Below, one piece after another: positions 1-6,937 of a stretch of DNA of 6,937 bases (position 1 is its first letter; the number at the start of each line of letters is the position of its first letter). The DNA is taken from NCBI GenBank assembly GCA_946479435.1, contig CAMLFX010000123.1, positions 1 through 6,937 on the forward strand, given 5' to 3'. This DNA is from an uncultured Sphingobacteriales bacterium (GTDB lineage: Bacteria > Bacteroidota > Bacteroidia > Chitinophagales > Chitinophagaceae). Made by a program: the position numbers and the translations under genes. The notes under the pieces are model-generated. The model did no database searches and was not told the origin of the DNA. It saw nothing but the letters and a program-made list of their open reading frames with translations.

Positions 1-2577
1 GAATTTACGATCACTTATCGCCCTACATCATCGGAATCTATCGGCTACCTCGATTATATTGAAGCCGTTACGAGGCGCGCATTGGCCTTTTCAGGCCCGC
101 AATTAACCTTTCGCGATTGGCGCAGTGTGGCTGTGGGTAGTATAGCGAGTTATCAATTGGGTAATGCTAATTCGGGCACGCAGGTTTGGGATGTAACTGA
201 CCCCCAAACACCTGTATTAATGAATGGCGCACTAAATGGCACTACTTATACTTTTACTCAGGATGCAAGTACGCTGCACGAGTTCGCTGCATTTAAAGAC
301 GTAAATTTTCAGGCACCTGAATATATAAGTACTGTTGCCAACCAGAACCTACACGCATCAGCACAGGTAGACTATATTATTATAGCGCCTGCAGAGTTTT
401 TGGGTGCAGCTAACCAGCTTGCAGATTTTCACCGAAACCGCAGTGGTATGCGTGTACTGATAGCAACGCCGCAGCAAGTGTACAACGAGTTCTCATCAGG
501 CTCTCAGGATATTTCTGCCATACGCGATTTTGCACGCATGTTTTACCTGCGCGCAGGTACTGACGTAGCGCAGATGCCTAAGAATTTATTACTATTCGGC
601 GATGCATCATACGACTATAAAGATCGTTTGCCGAATAATACCAACATAGTTCCCACATACGAATCAGGAGGATGGGGTGCCGGTATCGATATGTATTGCA
701 ACGATGACTTTTTTACTTTTTTAGATGATAATGAGGATATATCGAATGGCAATATCATCAACACCATGGATATGGGTGTAGGACGGTTTCCTGTTATTAA
801 CGCAGACCAGGCTATGCAAATGATAGAAAAAGTAAAACACTATAAAAGTGCAGCATCGCTAGGTAAATGGCGCCTTGCTACCACATTTGTAGCTGATAAT
901 GAAGACAGGGCAGGTGAGCACTTAGGAGATGCAGAAGTGATGGACTCCGTAGTATCAAAAAACAGCAACATTTATAACAATGGCAAAGTTTACCTTGATA
1001 TTACCAATATCAATTCAACACCAGCCGGGCCGCGTGCACCCGATGCCAACAAGCTGATAAACGACAATATATACAAAGGTACTTTCATGATCAACTACAG
1101 CGGTCATGGTAATACAGAGGTATGGTCGGACGAACGCATACTTACTGCTGAAGATTATAATAAGTGGAGCAATATTGATAAACTGCCTTTCATTATAACC
1201 GCTACCTGTGATTTTGGCCGTTTCGACCACCCGGAATATGTATCGGCCGGTGAGGCACTGGCTATTAAACCAGATGGTGGCTGCATTGCTGCAATTACCA
1301 CTACGCAATTAGTTTTTGCAGGAGATAACAGGGTGTTGAACCAGGATTTTCTTTCTGCTCAATTTCAGCATGTAGATGGTAAATGGAACACCTTTGGTGA
1401 GGCATTGCGCTTAGGTAAAAATATTACTTATGCACGCACAAAATATACAATAGGGCTAAGGAAGTTTGCACTTTTCGGAGACCCGGCGCTTGAACCTGAC
1501 TTCCCCGAATATTTTGTTCAAACAGAATCGATTTTAGATGGTGCAACCGGCCAGCCTACTGATTCTATAGGCGCTCTTGGCGAATACATAATAAATGGTA
1601 AAGTAGTAGATAAGGATAATAACCTGCTTGATTTTACTGGCAGGCTTGATGTGACATTTTTTGATAAACCGCGTACTGTAAAAAAAGAAACTTACTGGAA
1701 CGAGAAGGAATTCAAACTGCTGAATAATGTTATTTACAGGGGTAAAGCAACTGTTACTAACGGTAAATTCTCAGTGGCATTTATAGCGCCTAAAGATATT
1801 AACTATGAATATGGAAAAGGTAAGGTGAGCTATTATGTGGAAAATGGAGAAACAGATGCCGCCGGTGCCGATTTTAACCCCACGGTAGGTGGTTTTTCAG
1901 ATAACCCCAGGATAGAGGAAAACCCGCCGGTAGTTAAACCATATATAGGCGACAGCTTATTTCGCAATGGTGGCTTAACAGGCCCTAACACACTGCTATT
2001 TGTGATACTTGAAGACGAGACAGGCATTAATGTATCCGGCAACAGCATTGGGCACGATCTTGTGGCTATTTTAGACGGAGATGTGGCTAATCAATATGTG
2101 ATGAATGATTATTATGAAACTGCCCCTAACACCTATAAGCGCGGCTATGTTAGCTTTCCGCTGGCCAATCTGCCTGAAGGCAAGCATAGAATGACCGTGA
2201 AGGCATGGGATGTAAATAACAACTCTGGCGTAGGATATGTAGATTTTGAAGTGGCAAACGGAAGTATTGTAAAGGTGCAGGAACTTATCAATTACCCTAA
2301 CCCGTTTAGCGATAAGACGCATTTCAGGTTTGAGCATAACCACCCAGATGAACAAATGACAACAGAGATAAATATCTATACTTCAGGAGGTTCGCTTGTA
2401 CGCACATTAAAACAAGACTTTACACCTACAGGCAGCCACAGCGATGAGATAATATGGGATGGCGCAACCGATACAGGCGCTTTATTACCATCTGGGGTGT
2501 ATTTGTACCGTATGAAAATAGCAACGCCAAAAGGTTCTCAAACTATGGCATACCAAAAATTAGTCATTACACGTTAA
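1..2577 (+). CDS. porU: T9SS signal peptidase/sortase PorU, 5'-truncated by window edge
   Basis: This is the C-terminal 858 codons of PorU, the surface cysteine protease of the type IX secretion system that removes the C-terminal sorting domain from cargo and couples the cargo to the cell surface. The frame is open from base 1, and the PorU-like stretch GYLDYIEAVTRR lies before any start, so the true start is outside the window; the TTG at 82 is not a start. In-window residues 123-500 form a peptidase C25 (gingipain) domain. The likely catalytic His is H369 in YSGHGN (codon 1105) and the likely catalytic Cys is C403 in TATCDFGRFD (codon 1207). The domain closes with LFGDPALEP. Beta-rich linker domains follow, then a FlgD-like C-terminal sorting domain starting at YPNPF (residues 765-769) and ending in KLVITR. 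PorU is known to carry such a domain without being processed like cargo. Family members are about 1,100-1,300 aa, so roughly the first quarter to third is missing. porV follows after 98 bp, as in other Bacteroidota. Identification is firm. Confidence 0.95.
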   Translation, partial: EFTITYRPTSSESIGYLDYIEAVTRRALAFSGPQLTFRDWRSVAVGSIASYQLGNANSGTQVWDVTDPQTPVLMNGALNGTTYTFTQDASTLHEFAAFKDVNFQAPEYISTVANQNLHASAQVDYIIIAPAEFLGAANQLADFHRNRSGMRVLIATPQQVYNEFSSGSQDISAIRDFARMFYLRAGTDVAQMPKNLLLFGDASYDYKDRLPNNTNIVPTYESGGWGAGIDMYCNDDFFTFLDDNEDISNGNIINTMDMGVGRFPVINADQAMQMIEKVKHYKSAASLGKWRLATTFVADNEDRAGEHLGDAEVMDSVVSKNSNIYNNGKVYLDITNINSTPAGPRAPDANKLINDNIYKGTFMINYSGHGNTEVWSDERILTAEDYNKWSNIDKLPFIITATCDFGRFDHPEYVSAGEALAIKPDGGCIAAITTTQLVFAGDNRVLNQDFLSAQFQHVDGKWNTFGEALRLGKNITYARTKYTIGLRKFALFGDPALEPDFPEYFVQTESILDGATGQPTDSIGALGEYIINGKVVDKDNNLLDFTGRLDVTFFDKPRTVKKETYWNEKEFKLLNNVIYRGKATVTNGKFSVAFIAPKDINYEYGKGKVSYYVENGETDAAGADFNPTVGGFSDNPRIEENPPVVKPYIGDSLFRNGGLTGPNTLLFVILEDETGINVSGNSIGHDLVAILDGDVANQYVMNDYYETAPNTYKRGYVSFPLANLPEGKHRMTVKAWDVNNNSGVGYVDFEVANGSIVKVQELINYPNPFSDKTHFRFEHNHPDEQMTTEINIYTSGGSLVRTLKQDFTPTGSHSDEIIWDGATDTGALLPSGVYLYRMKIATPKGSQTMAYQKLVITR

Positions 2578-2620
2578 ATATAGTGGTCATTAAGTATATT
2601 GCCTTACGAAATTGGGCACG

Positions 2621-2649
2621 TTGTTTGATGTCCAAAATAGATACCTTTG
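2621..2649 (+). promoter_or_regulatory. Candidate Bacteroidota-type promoter of porV
   Basis: The 98-bp gap after porU contains TACCTTTG (2642-2649), an exact match to the Bacteroidota -7 box TAnnTTTG. A TTG at 2621-2623 lies 18 bp upstream, within the spacing known for the -33 element; an alternative TTTG at 2624-2627 gives only 14 bp. Transcription would start near 2654-2656 and give a leader of about 20 nt. That leader is A/T-rich with no Shine-Dalgarno sequence before the ATG at 2676, which is normal for the phylum. I see no terminator after porU, so read-through from porU may add to porV expression. The consensus is established knowledge; its use here is inferred. Confidence 0.55.
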
Positions 2650-2675
2650 TAAAACTTTAAATTTAACAATATAGA

Positions 2676-3920
2676 ATGGTAAAGAGTTTCGGACTGTTAG
2701 GGCTAACGCTGGCCACTTGCTTTATAAGTTCTGCGGCGTTTGCACAAGATGCCAATCTGGATGGCTCAACTAACACTATCACACCCGCAGTCCCCTTCCT
2801 GAGAATTTCGCCCGATGCCCGTTCAGGCGCTATGGGTGACGTTGGTATAGCTATTAGCCCCGATGCCAATGCGCAGTACTGGAACGTTGCGAAAATGCCG
2901 TTCAATACTAAAAAGTATGGTATATCGGCTACTTATACCCCCTGGCTTAAAGATCTGGTGCCTGATATATTTCTGGCTTACCTCTCGGGTTTTGCCAAGT
3001 TTGGGCAGGATAATAACCAGGCAATAAGCGGTTCATTGCGTTATTTTTCACTTGGTGAAATTAACTATACAGGTGTTAACGCTGAACCTTTGGGTACAGG
3101 CAAGCCTAATGAGTTTGCCCTTGATCTGGGTTATAGCCGTAAACTATCAGAATACTTATCTACCGGTTTAAGCTTCCGCTATATACATTCAGCTATTGCA
3201 TCGGGCCTCAGCGCCAGTGGTGCAACTGCCAACTACAAACCCGGTAATGCTTTTGGGGCCGATCTGGGTATCTACTACACTAAAACAAAAGAACTGGATC
3301 AGTTTCGTAATACTAACCTGAGCTTAGGTGCGGTATTAAGCAATGTCGGCTCAAAAATTTCGTACAACTCAAGCCGTAGAGATTTTATTCCTATCAACCT
3401 GGGTTTAGGTGGTGCATATACTGTACAAACTGACGAGTACAACAAAATAACTTTCGCGCTTGATATCAATAAGCTATTGGTACCTACGCCAACCGATACA
3501 TCTACTACAGGTACACCTAAATTCGATCCTCACTACGATAAAGGTATAGTATCGGGCATGCTGGGTTCTTTTGGCGATGCACCAGGCGGCTTTAGCGAAG
3601 AGCTGAAAGAATACCAGGTATCGGTAGGTGCTGAATATTGGTATCAAAACCAATTTGCGGTACGTGCAGGTTATTTCTATGAAAATAAAGACAAAGGCGA
3701 CCGTAAATATTTTACCTGCGGTTTAGGTGTACGTTATCAAATATTCAACCTGAACTTTGCATATTTAGTGCCTTCAGGTAGTGGTATCAATCGCAACCCG
3801 CTTTCTAATACTTTCCGTTTCTCGTTATTGTTCGAGTTCGACGGTGCGCCTAAAGGCGCAAGAAGTTCTTCTTCAAGCGATGCGGCACCTACACCGCCAC
3901 CAGTGCGCGGTACACCATAA
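2676..3920 (+). CDS. porV: T9SS outer-membrane shuttle protein PorV (LptO)
   Basis: This is a complete 414-aa PorV, an outer-membrane beta-barrel of the FadL-like group. In the type IX secretion system it collects cargo from the SprA translocon and carries it to the PorU-containing attachment complex. A signal peptide spans residues 1-23 (VK, a hydrophobic core, then AFA before Q24), which supports the ATG at 2676. The mature N-terminus carries the conserved family motif PFLRISPDARSGAMGDVG (residues 40-57) followed by DANAQYWNVAKM. Alternating beta-strand sequence runs from about residue 80 to 388, including the family-typical GDRKYFTCGLGVRYQ near the C-terminus. The final strand ends FSLLFEF at about 388. 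After it comes an unusual 26-residue Ser/Pro/Ala-rich tail (389-414) containing SSSSS and PTPPPV. The position directly downstream of porU matches the known porU-porV pairing. PorQ, a relative with a similar N-terminal motif, is less likely because of the gene order and the C-terminal motif. Confidence 0.94.
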   Translation: MVKSFGLLGLTLATCFISSAAFAQDANLDGSTNTITPAVPFLRISPDARSGAMGDVGIAISPDANAQYWNVAKMPFNTKKYGISATYTPWLKDLVPDIFLAYLSGFAKFGQDNNQAISGSLRYFSLGEINYTGVNAEPLGTGKPNEFALDLGYSRKLSEYLSTGLSFRYIHSAIASGLSASGATANYKPGNAFGADLGIYYTKTKELDQFRNTNLSLGAVLSNVGSKISYNSSRRDFIPINLGLGGAYTVQTDEYNKITFALDINKLLVPTPTDTSTTGTPKFDPHYDKGIVSGMLGSFGDAPGGFSEELKEYQVSVGAEYWYQNQFAVRAGYFYENKDKGDRKYFTCGLGVRYQIFNLNFAYLVPSGSGINRNPLSNTFRFSLLFEFDGAPKGARSSSSSDAAPTPPPVRGTP

Positions 3921-3942
3921 TGCTACAATATACTTTACATAG

Positions 3943-3970
3943 AAAGGGCGCATATTGCGCCCTTTTTTTT
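3943..3970 (+). terminator. Intrinsic terminator after porV
   Basis: A perfect 9-bp inverted repeat, AAAGGGCGC (3943-3951) and GCGCCCTTT (3957-3965), encloses the 5-nt loop ATATT; one further A-T pair can shrink the loop to 3 nt. A run of eight T's (3963-3970) follows on the + strand, giving a classic Rho-independent terminator 22 bp after the porV stop codon. Read on the - strand, the stem is followed by only TTT and then CTATG, so it should end the convergent ABC-F transcript less efficiently. Confidence 0.88.
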
Positions 3971-3991
3971 AATGTCATTTGAGAGAGATAC

Positions 3992-5899
3992 TTACATAAG
4001 ATCGCTAAGCTCCAGCCAGCGCAATTCTTTTTCTTCCAGCAACTTGGTAACCTCAGTTATGCGGTCGCTTAGTTGTTGCAGCTCATCATAAGCTATATTG
4101 CCATTGCTCATTTTCGCTGTTATCTCTTCTTTCTCTTTTTCAAGAGCAGGCATTTCTTTTTCCAATAGTTCAAACTCGCGCTTTTCGTTGAAAGAGGGCT
4201 TTCTTTTTTCTTTTGTCGGTGCGGTAGGTATAGTTGGTTGTTGTGTACTCTCCGGGGTAGTTTCCTGCACTACAGTTAACGGCTTGCGTTCATTATCTTT
4301 TAGCCATATACGGTAATCGGAATAGTGGCCGGGAAAATCGCGAACGTATCCATCGCCTTCAAATACAAAAAGGTGGTCAACCAGCCTGTCCATAAAATAC
4401 CTGTCGTGCGATACAATAAGCAGGCAACCCTGGTATTCGCTTAAGAAGTTCTCCAATACGCCAAGTGTTGGCAGGTCAAGATCGTTGGTAGGTTCATCCA
4501 GTATCAGGAAGTTGGGGCTGCGAAAGAGTATGGAAAGTAGTTGCAACCGCTTCTTCTCCCCGCCACTCAGCTTTGATAGATAGGTGTATTGTTGCTCTGG
4601 GGTAAAAAGGAATAATTGCAAAAACTGAGCTGCGCTCAAAGAACCACCATTGGCCAGGGGAAAGTTTTCGGCAATATTTTTCACATATTCAATCACCCGC
4701 ATATCATCCTTTATCTCCAGTCCTTGCTGCGAGAAATTGCCAAATACAACCGTATCGCCAATGTTTATCTTGCCACTATCGGCAGGTTCTAATCCTTGCA
4801 GCATTTGCAGGAAGGTAGATTTACCCGCGCCATTCTTACCTACAATACCTATACGGTCGCCTTTTTTAAATGTATAATCGAAGCCTTTCAGTAATACTTT
4901 TTCACCGAAGCTTTTATATACTTTTTTCAGTTCGGCTATTTTACCGCCTAAGCGGTTCATCTTCATTTGTAGCTCTACCTTGTTATCCTCTATTCGTTGC
5001 TTGGCACGTGCTTCAACATCATAAAAATTATCAATACGACTACGGGCCTTGGTGCTACGGGCTTTAGGCTGCTTGCGCATCCACTCCAGTTCTTTACGGT
5101 ATTCGTTCTTGGCCTTATCAATACTAGCTTGCTGGCTTTCTATACGTGCGGCTTTGCGTTCTATATACTGTTCGTAGTCGCCTTTGTATTCATACAAAGT
5201 GCTGCCATCCAGTTCCCATATTTCATTGCAGACAGCATCCAGGAAATAGCGGTCGTGGGTTACCATCAGCAGGGTCACTTTTTCCTGGTTCAGGTAGTGC
5301 TCCAGCCATTCTACCATTTCCACATCCAGGTGGTTGGTAGGTTCATCCATTATCAGCAGTACGTGTTTATGCTCAAAGCCTATATCAATAAGCGTTTGTG
5401 CCAGGGCTACTCTTTTGCGTTGTCCGCCTGATAAAGTGTTGATATTCTGATCGAGATGATGGATATTCAGCTTCCCCAGTATCTGCTTCACTTTGGCTTC
5501 AAAATCCCAGGCATTCAGCTCGTCTATTCTACCTAACGCATGGGCAAGATCCATAGGGTCGATGCTTTCCTGGTCTTCAGCGTCTAATAATAGCTCGTAG
5601 TTGCGCAGGGCTTCAGCTACTGGGTGCTTGTAATGGAAGATGTTATCCAGTACCGATAATGATTCATCAAATTGAGGATCCTGCTCAAATAAAGCGACAG
5701 TTACATCCTTGTGTATCCATACAGTGCCTTCATCAGGCTTATCCTGCCCGGCTAATATTCTTAATAAGGTAGATTTGCCGCTACCGTTTTTTGCTACCAG
5801 TGCTATTTTATCCCCTTCACTGATATGAAAAGAGATTTTCTCAAATAATGGCTTTATTCCGAATGATTTACTGATACCTTCCGCAGAAACATAATGCAT
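3992..5899 (-). CDS. uup: ABC-F family ATPase, Uup type
   Basis: This is a complete 635-aa soluble ABC-F protein with two ATP-binding cassettes and no membrane segments. ABC-F proteins act on ribosomes (translation factors or ribosome protection); Uup is also linked to replication and branched DNA. Cassette 1 has Walker A AKNGSGKST (residues 36-44), signature LSGGQ (156-160), Walker B and catalytic Glu in LLIMDEPTNHLD (D185, E186) and switch His H215. A charged interdomain linker (about 240-325) contains QPKARSTKARSRID. Cassette 2 has GKNGAGKST (354-362), LSGGE (444-448), LILDEPTNDLD (D468, E469) and H498. A Thr/Pro-rich spacer (about 540-568) leads to a charged C-terminal coiled coil (about 570-632). 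That coiled coil and the total length equal those of E. coli Uup, hence the symbol; the exact subfamily and role are inferred. The ATG at 5899 is chosen because MHYVSAEGISKSFG is the usual family N-terminus and a promoter box lies just upstream. The frame stays open to 5968, but those 23 extra residues match nothing in the family and cross that promoter. Confidence 0.92.
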   Translation of the reverse strand: MHYVSAEGISKSFGIKPLFEKISFHISEGDKIALVAKNGSGKSTLLRILAGQDKPDEGTVWIHKDVTVALFEQDPQFDESLSVLDNIFHYKHPVAEALRNYELLLDAEDQESIDPMDLAHALGRIDELNAWDFEAKVKQILGKLNIHHLDQNINTLSGGQRKRVALAQTLIDIGFEHKHVLLIMDEPTNHLDVEMVEWLEHYLNQEKVTLLMVTHDRYFLDAVCNEIWELDGSTLYEYKGDYEQYIERKAARIESQQASIDKAKNEYRKELEWMRKQPKARSTKARSRIDNFYDVEARAKQRIEDNKVELQMKMNRLGGKIAELKKVYKSFGEKVLLKGFDYTFKKGDRIGIVGKNGAGKSTFLQMLQGLEPADSGKINIGDTVVFGNFSQQGLEIKDDMRVIEYVKNIAENFPLANGGSLSAAQFLQLFLFTPEQQYTYLSKLSGGEKKRLQLLSILFRSPNFLILDEPTNDLDLPTLGVLENFLSEYQGCLLIVSHDRYFMDRLVDHLFVFEGDGYVRDFPGHYSDYRIWLKDNERKPLTVVQETTPESTQQPTIPTAPTKEKRKPSFNEKREFELLEKEMPALEKEKEEITAKMSNGNIAYDELQQLSDRITEVTKLLEEKELRWLELSDLM

Positions 5900-5905
5900 A
5901 GGGCG

Positions 5906-5933
5906 CAAAGATACAGTTAAGTAAAAAGGCAAA
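5906..5933 (-). promoter_or_regulatory. Candidate promoter of the ABC-F gene, abutting its ATG
   Basis: On the - strand TATCTTTG (5913 down to 5906) matches the Bacteroidota -7 box TAnnTTTG exactly. An upstream TTTG (5933 down to 5930) is 16 bp away, just short of the usual 17-23. The -7 box ends only 6 bp before the ATG at 5899. Transcription would therefore begin at about 5899-5902, leaving a leader of a few bases at most. The spacing is slightly off consensus, so this is a moderate call. Confidence 0.5.
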
Positions 5934-5987
5934 ATGTAAAATTCAAAAAAGCAGTGTACACAAACCATTTACTTAATAGCTTGTTAT

Positions 5988-6018
5988 TTTGACTTTCGCC
6001 TTAAAACGACTATTTTTC
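5988..6018 (+). promoter_or_regulatory. Weak candidate promoter of pntA
   Basis: TTTG (5988-5991) is followed after 19 bp by TATTTTTC (6011-6018), which matches TAnnTTTG except for its last base. Spacing and distance to the ATG at 6048 (about 25 nt of leader) are sensible. The -7 box is imperfect and the region is very A/T-rich, so a chance match is possible. No Shine-Dalgarno sequence is visible before the pntA ATG. Confidence 0.3.
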
Positions 6019-6047
6019 AATAATTATAAACGAATTCGATTTTTCCT

Positions 6048-6937
6048 ATGGTCATTGGTGTATTGAAAGAACAAGCGCCTGAAACAAGGGTGTCACTCGT
6101 TCCTGAAGTGGTAGTTGCGCTGACAAAAATGAATGTTACGGTATGGGTAGAAACAGGAGCTGGTGATAGGGCTTTTCATTACGATAAAGCATTTACCGAT
6201 GCAGGGGCTGTTATTAAAGACCGTAATACAATTGCTGAAAGTGCCGATCTTATACTAACTATTCATGCTGCTAACCTGCCCTCTTTAAATAAAGGGAAAG
6301 CAGTATTGGGTGTGTACCAGCCGTTGTTTAATACAAGTATTATGCAGCAGTGGGCCGATATGGGTATTTCTGTATTCAGCCTCGATACCATACCGCGTAC
6401 TACCCGTGCGCAAGCAATGGACGTACTGAGCTCTCAGGCAAATATTGCAGGTTACAAAGCTGTATTGCTGGCTGCGTACCAGTATAGCCGTTACTTCCCT
6501 ATGTTCATGACCGCAGCAGGCAGTATTGCACCTGCAAAAGTTTTGATATTAGGTGCGGGCGTGGCAGGCTTGCAGGCTATAGCAACCGCACGTAGGCTAG
6601 GCGCAGTAGTAGAGGTATTCGATACGCGCCCGGCAGTAAAAGAGGAAGTAATGAGCCTGGGTGCCAAGTTTGTGGAAGTAGAAGGTGCGGCAGATGCATC
6701 GAAAGCCGGGGGCTACGCAGTAGAACAAAGCGAAGACTTTCAGAAAAGGCAAAAAGACAAAATACACGAACACGCAAAAAAAGCAGATATCATAATAACC
6801 ACTGCGCAAATACCCGGCAGAAAAGCGCCTGTTCTTATCACCAGGCAAATGATAGAAGATATGCGTGCGGGCTCGGTTATCATCGATCTTGCTTCGGTAA
6901 CAGGTGGCAATACTGAATTGACCAAAGATGCAGAGAC
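6048..6937 (+). CDS. pntA: NAD(P) transhydrogenase alpha subunit, 3'-truncated by window edge
   Basis: These are the first 296 codons of the NAD(H)-binding domain I of proton-translocating transhydrogenase, which transfers hydride between NADH and NADP+ while coupling to the proton gradient across the inner membrane. The frame has no stop before the window ends, and the ATG at 6048 is the first start after an in-frame stop at 6027. Visible features in order are the N-terminal alanine dehydrogenase/PNT-like fold (VIGVLKEQAPETRVSLVPE, residues 2-20), the conserved IPRTTRAQAMDVLSSQANIA (115-134) with the R117/Q122/D125 pattern of the RQD loop, the dinucleotide-binding turn GAGVAG (169-174), FDTRP with D192 at the adenosine-ribose position, and TTAQIPGRKAPVLIT (251-265). 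Bacteroidota often split the alpha subunit into PntAA (about 370-380 aa) and a membrane PntAB, followed by PntB; whether that holds here lies past the edge. Alanine dehydrogenase shares the fold but lacks this IPR...SRAQ/TRAQ and FDTRP combination. It diverges from the ABC-F gene, with no evident functional link. Confidence 0.93.
   Translation, partial: MVIGVLKEQAPETRVSLVPEVVVALTKMNVTVWVETGAGDRAFHYDKAFTDAGAVIKDRNTIAESADLILTIHAANLPSLNKGKAVLGVYQPLFNTSIMQQWADMGISVFSLDTIPRTTRAQAMDVLSSQANIAGYKAVLLAAYQYSRYFPMFMTAAGSIAPAKVLILGAGVAGLQAIATARRLGAVVEVFDTRPAVKEEVMSLGAKFVEVEGAADASKAGGYAVEQSEDFQKRQKDKIHEHAKKADIIITTAQIPGRKAPVLITRQMIEDMRAGSVIIDLASVTGGNTELTKDAE

Noticed and set aside
82..84. TTG as a start codon for the first gene
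   Set aside because: The frame is open to base 1, and the upstream residues (GYLDYIEAVTRR) are conserved PorU sequence, so the start lies before the window.
2454..2660. 68-codon + strand frame spanning the end of porU and the intergenic gap
   Set aside because: It overlaps the conserved porU C-terminal domain in another frame, runs through the porV promoter candidate, and shows no protein-like features.
2709..2720. Possible lipobox (LATC, residues 12-15) in the PorV signal peptide
   Set aside because: Thr at the position before Cys is atypical, and the Cys lies in the middle of the hydrophobic core; a normal signal peptidase I site (AFA before Q24) follows.
4997..5431. 144-codon open frame on the + strand opposite the ABC-F gene, rich in Phe and Ile
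   Set aside because: It lies wholly antisense to conserved cassette 1 and linker sequence; its hydrophobic makeup is what the complement of Lys/Glu/Asn/Asp-rich codons gives, and it has no recognisable motif.
5784..5794. Ala in place of the first Gly in the cassette 1 Walker A (AKNGSGKST), suggesting a degenerate site
   Set aside because: The essential GxGKS/T part, Walker B, catalytic Glu and switch His are all intact, and this substitution is familiar in Bacteroidota ABC-F proteins.
5900..5968. N-terminal extension of the ABC-F frame, with a hydrophobic stretch that could pass for a signal or membrane segment
   Set aside because: The 23 residues do not resemble ABC-F N-termini, the promoter box lies inside this stretch, and ABC-F proteins are cytoplasmic. 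The ATG at 5899 gives the normal family start.
6577..6925. Three overlapping open frames on the - strand opposite pntA
   Set aside because: They are antisense to a strongly conserved coding region, Leu/Phe/Cys-rich without motifs, and have no promoter or start context.

Overview
The window looks like an ordinary chromosomal segment of a Bacteroidota bacterium. The evidence is two type IX secretion system (T9SS) genes, a system confined to this phylum; promoter-like boxes of the Bacteroidota form (TTTG/TTG, then TAnnTTTG); A/T-rich start regions with no Shine-Dalgarno sequence; and moderate G+C. A chitinophaga- or sphingobacterium-like lineage is plausible, but the sequence alone does not settle this.

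Layout. Bases 1-2577 (+) hold the C-terminal 858 codons of porU, the gingipain-like T9SS signal peptidase/sortase; its N-terminus lies before the window. Bases 2676-3920 (+) hold complete porV, the outer-membrane beta-barrel that delivers secreted cargo to PorU. A promoter candidate lies between them and a strong intrinsic terminator follows porV. Bases 3992-5899 (-) hold a complete, convergent ABC-F ATPase gene of Uup type (635 aa), read from a promoter so close to its ATG that the mRNA may be almost leaderless. Bases 6048-6937 (+) hold the first 296 codons of pntA, the NAD(H)-binding alpha subunit of proton-translocating transhydrogenase, which runs off the right edge.

How the genes relate. 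PorU and PorV work together at the cell surface: cargo with a C-terminal sorting domain crosses the outer membrane, is carried by PorV and is cleaved and attached by PorU. The ABC-F gene (cytoplasmic, ribosome- or DNA-related) and pntA (inner-membrane redox coupling) are unrelated housekeeping neighbours that diverge from a shared 148-bp intergenic region. All gaps between genes are under 150 bp.

I found no mobile element, CRISPR array, tRNA, rRNA, phage gene or clearly new system. The points worth a second look are modest: the near-leaderless ABC-F transcript, the low-complexity tail on PorV, separate transcription of porV from porU, and the one-sided terminator in the convergent gap.
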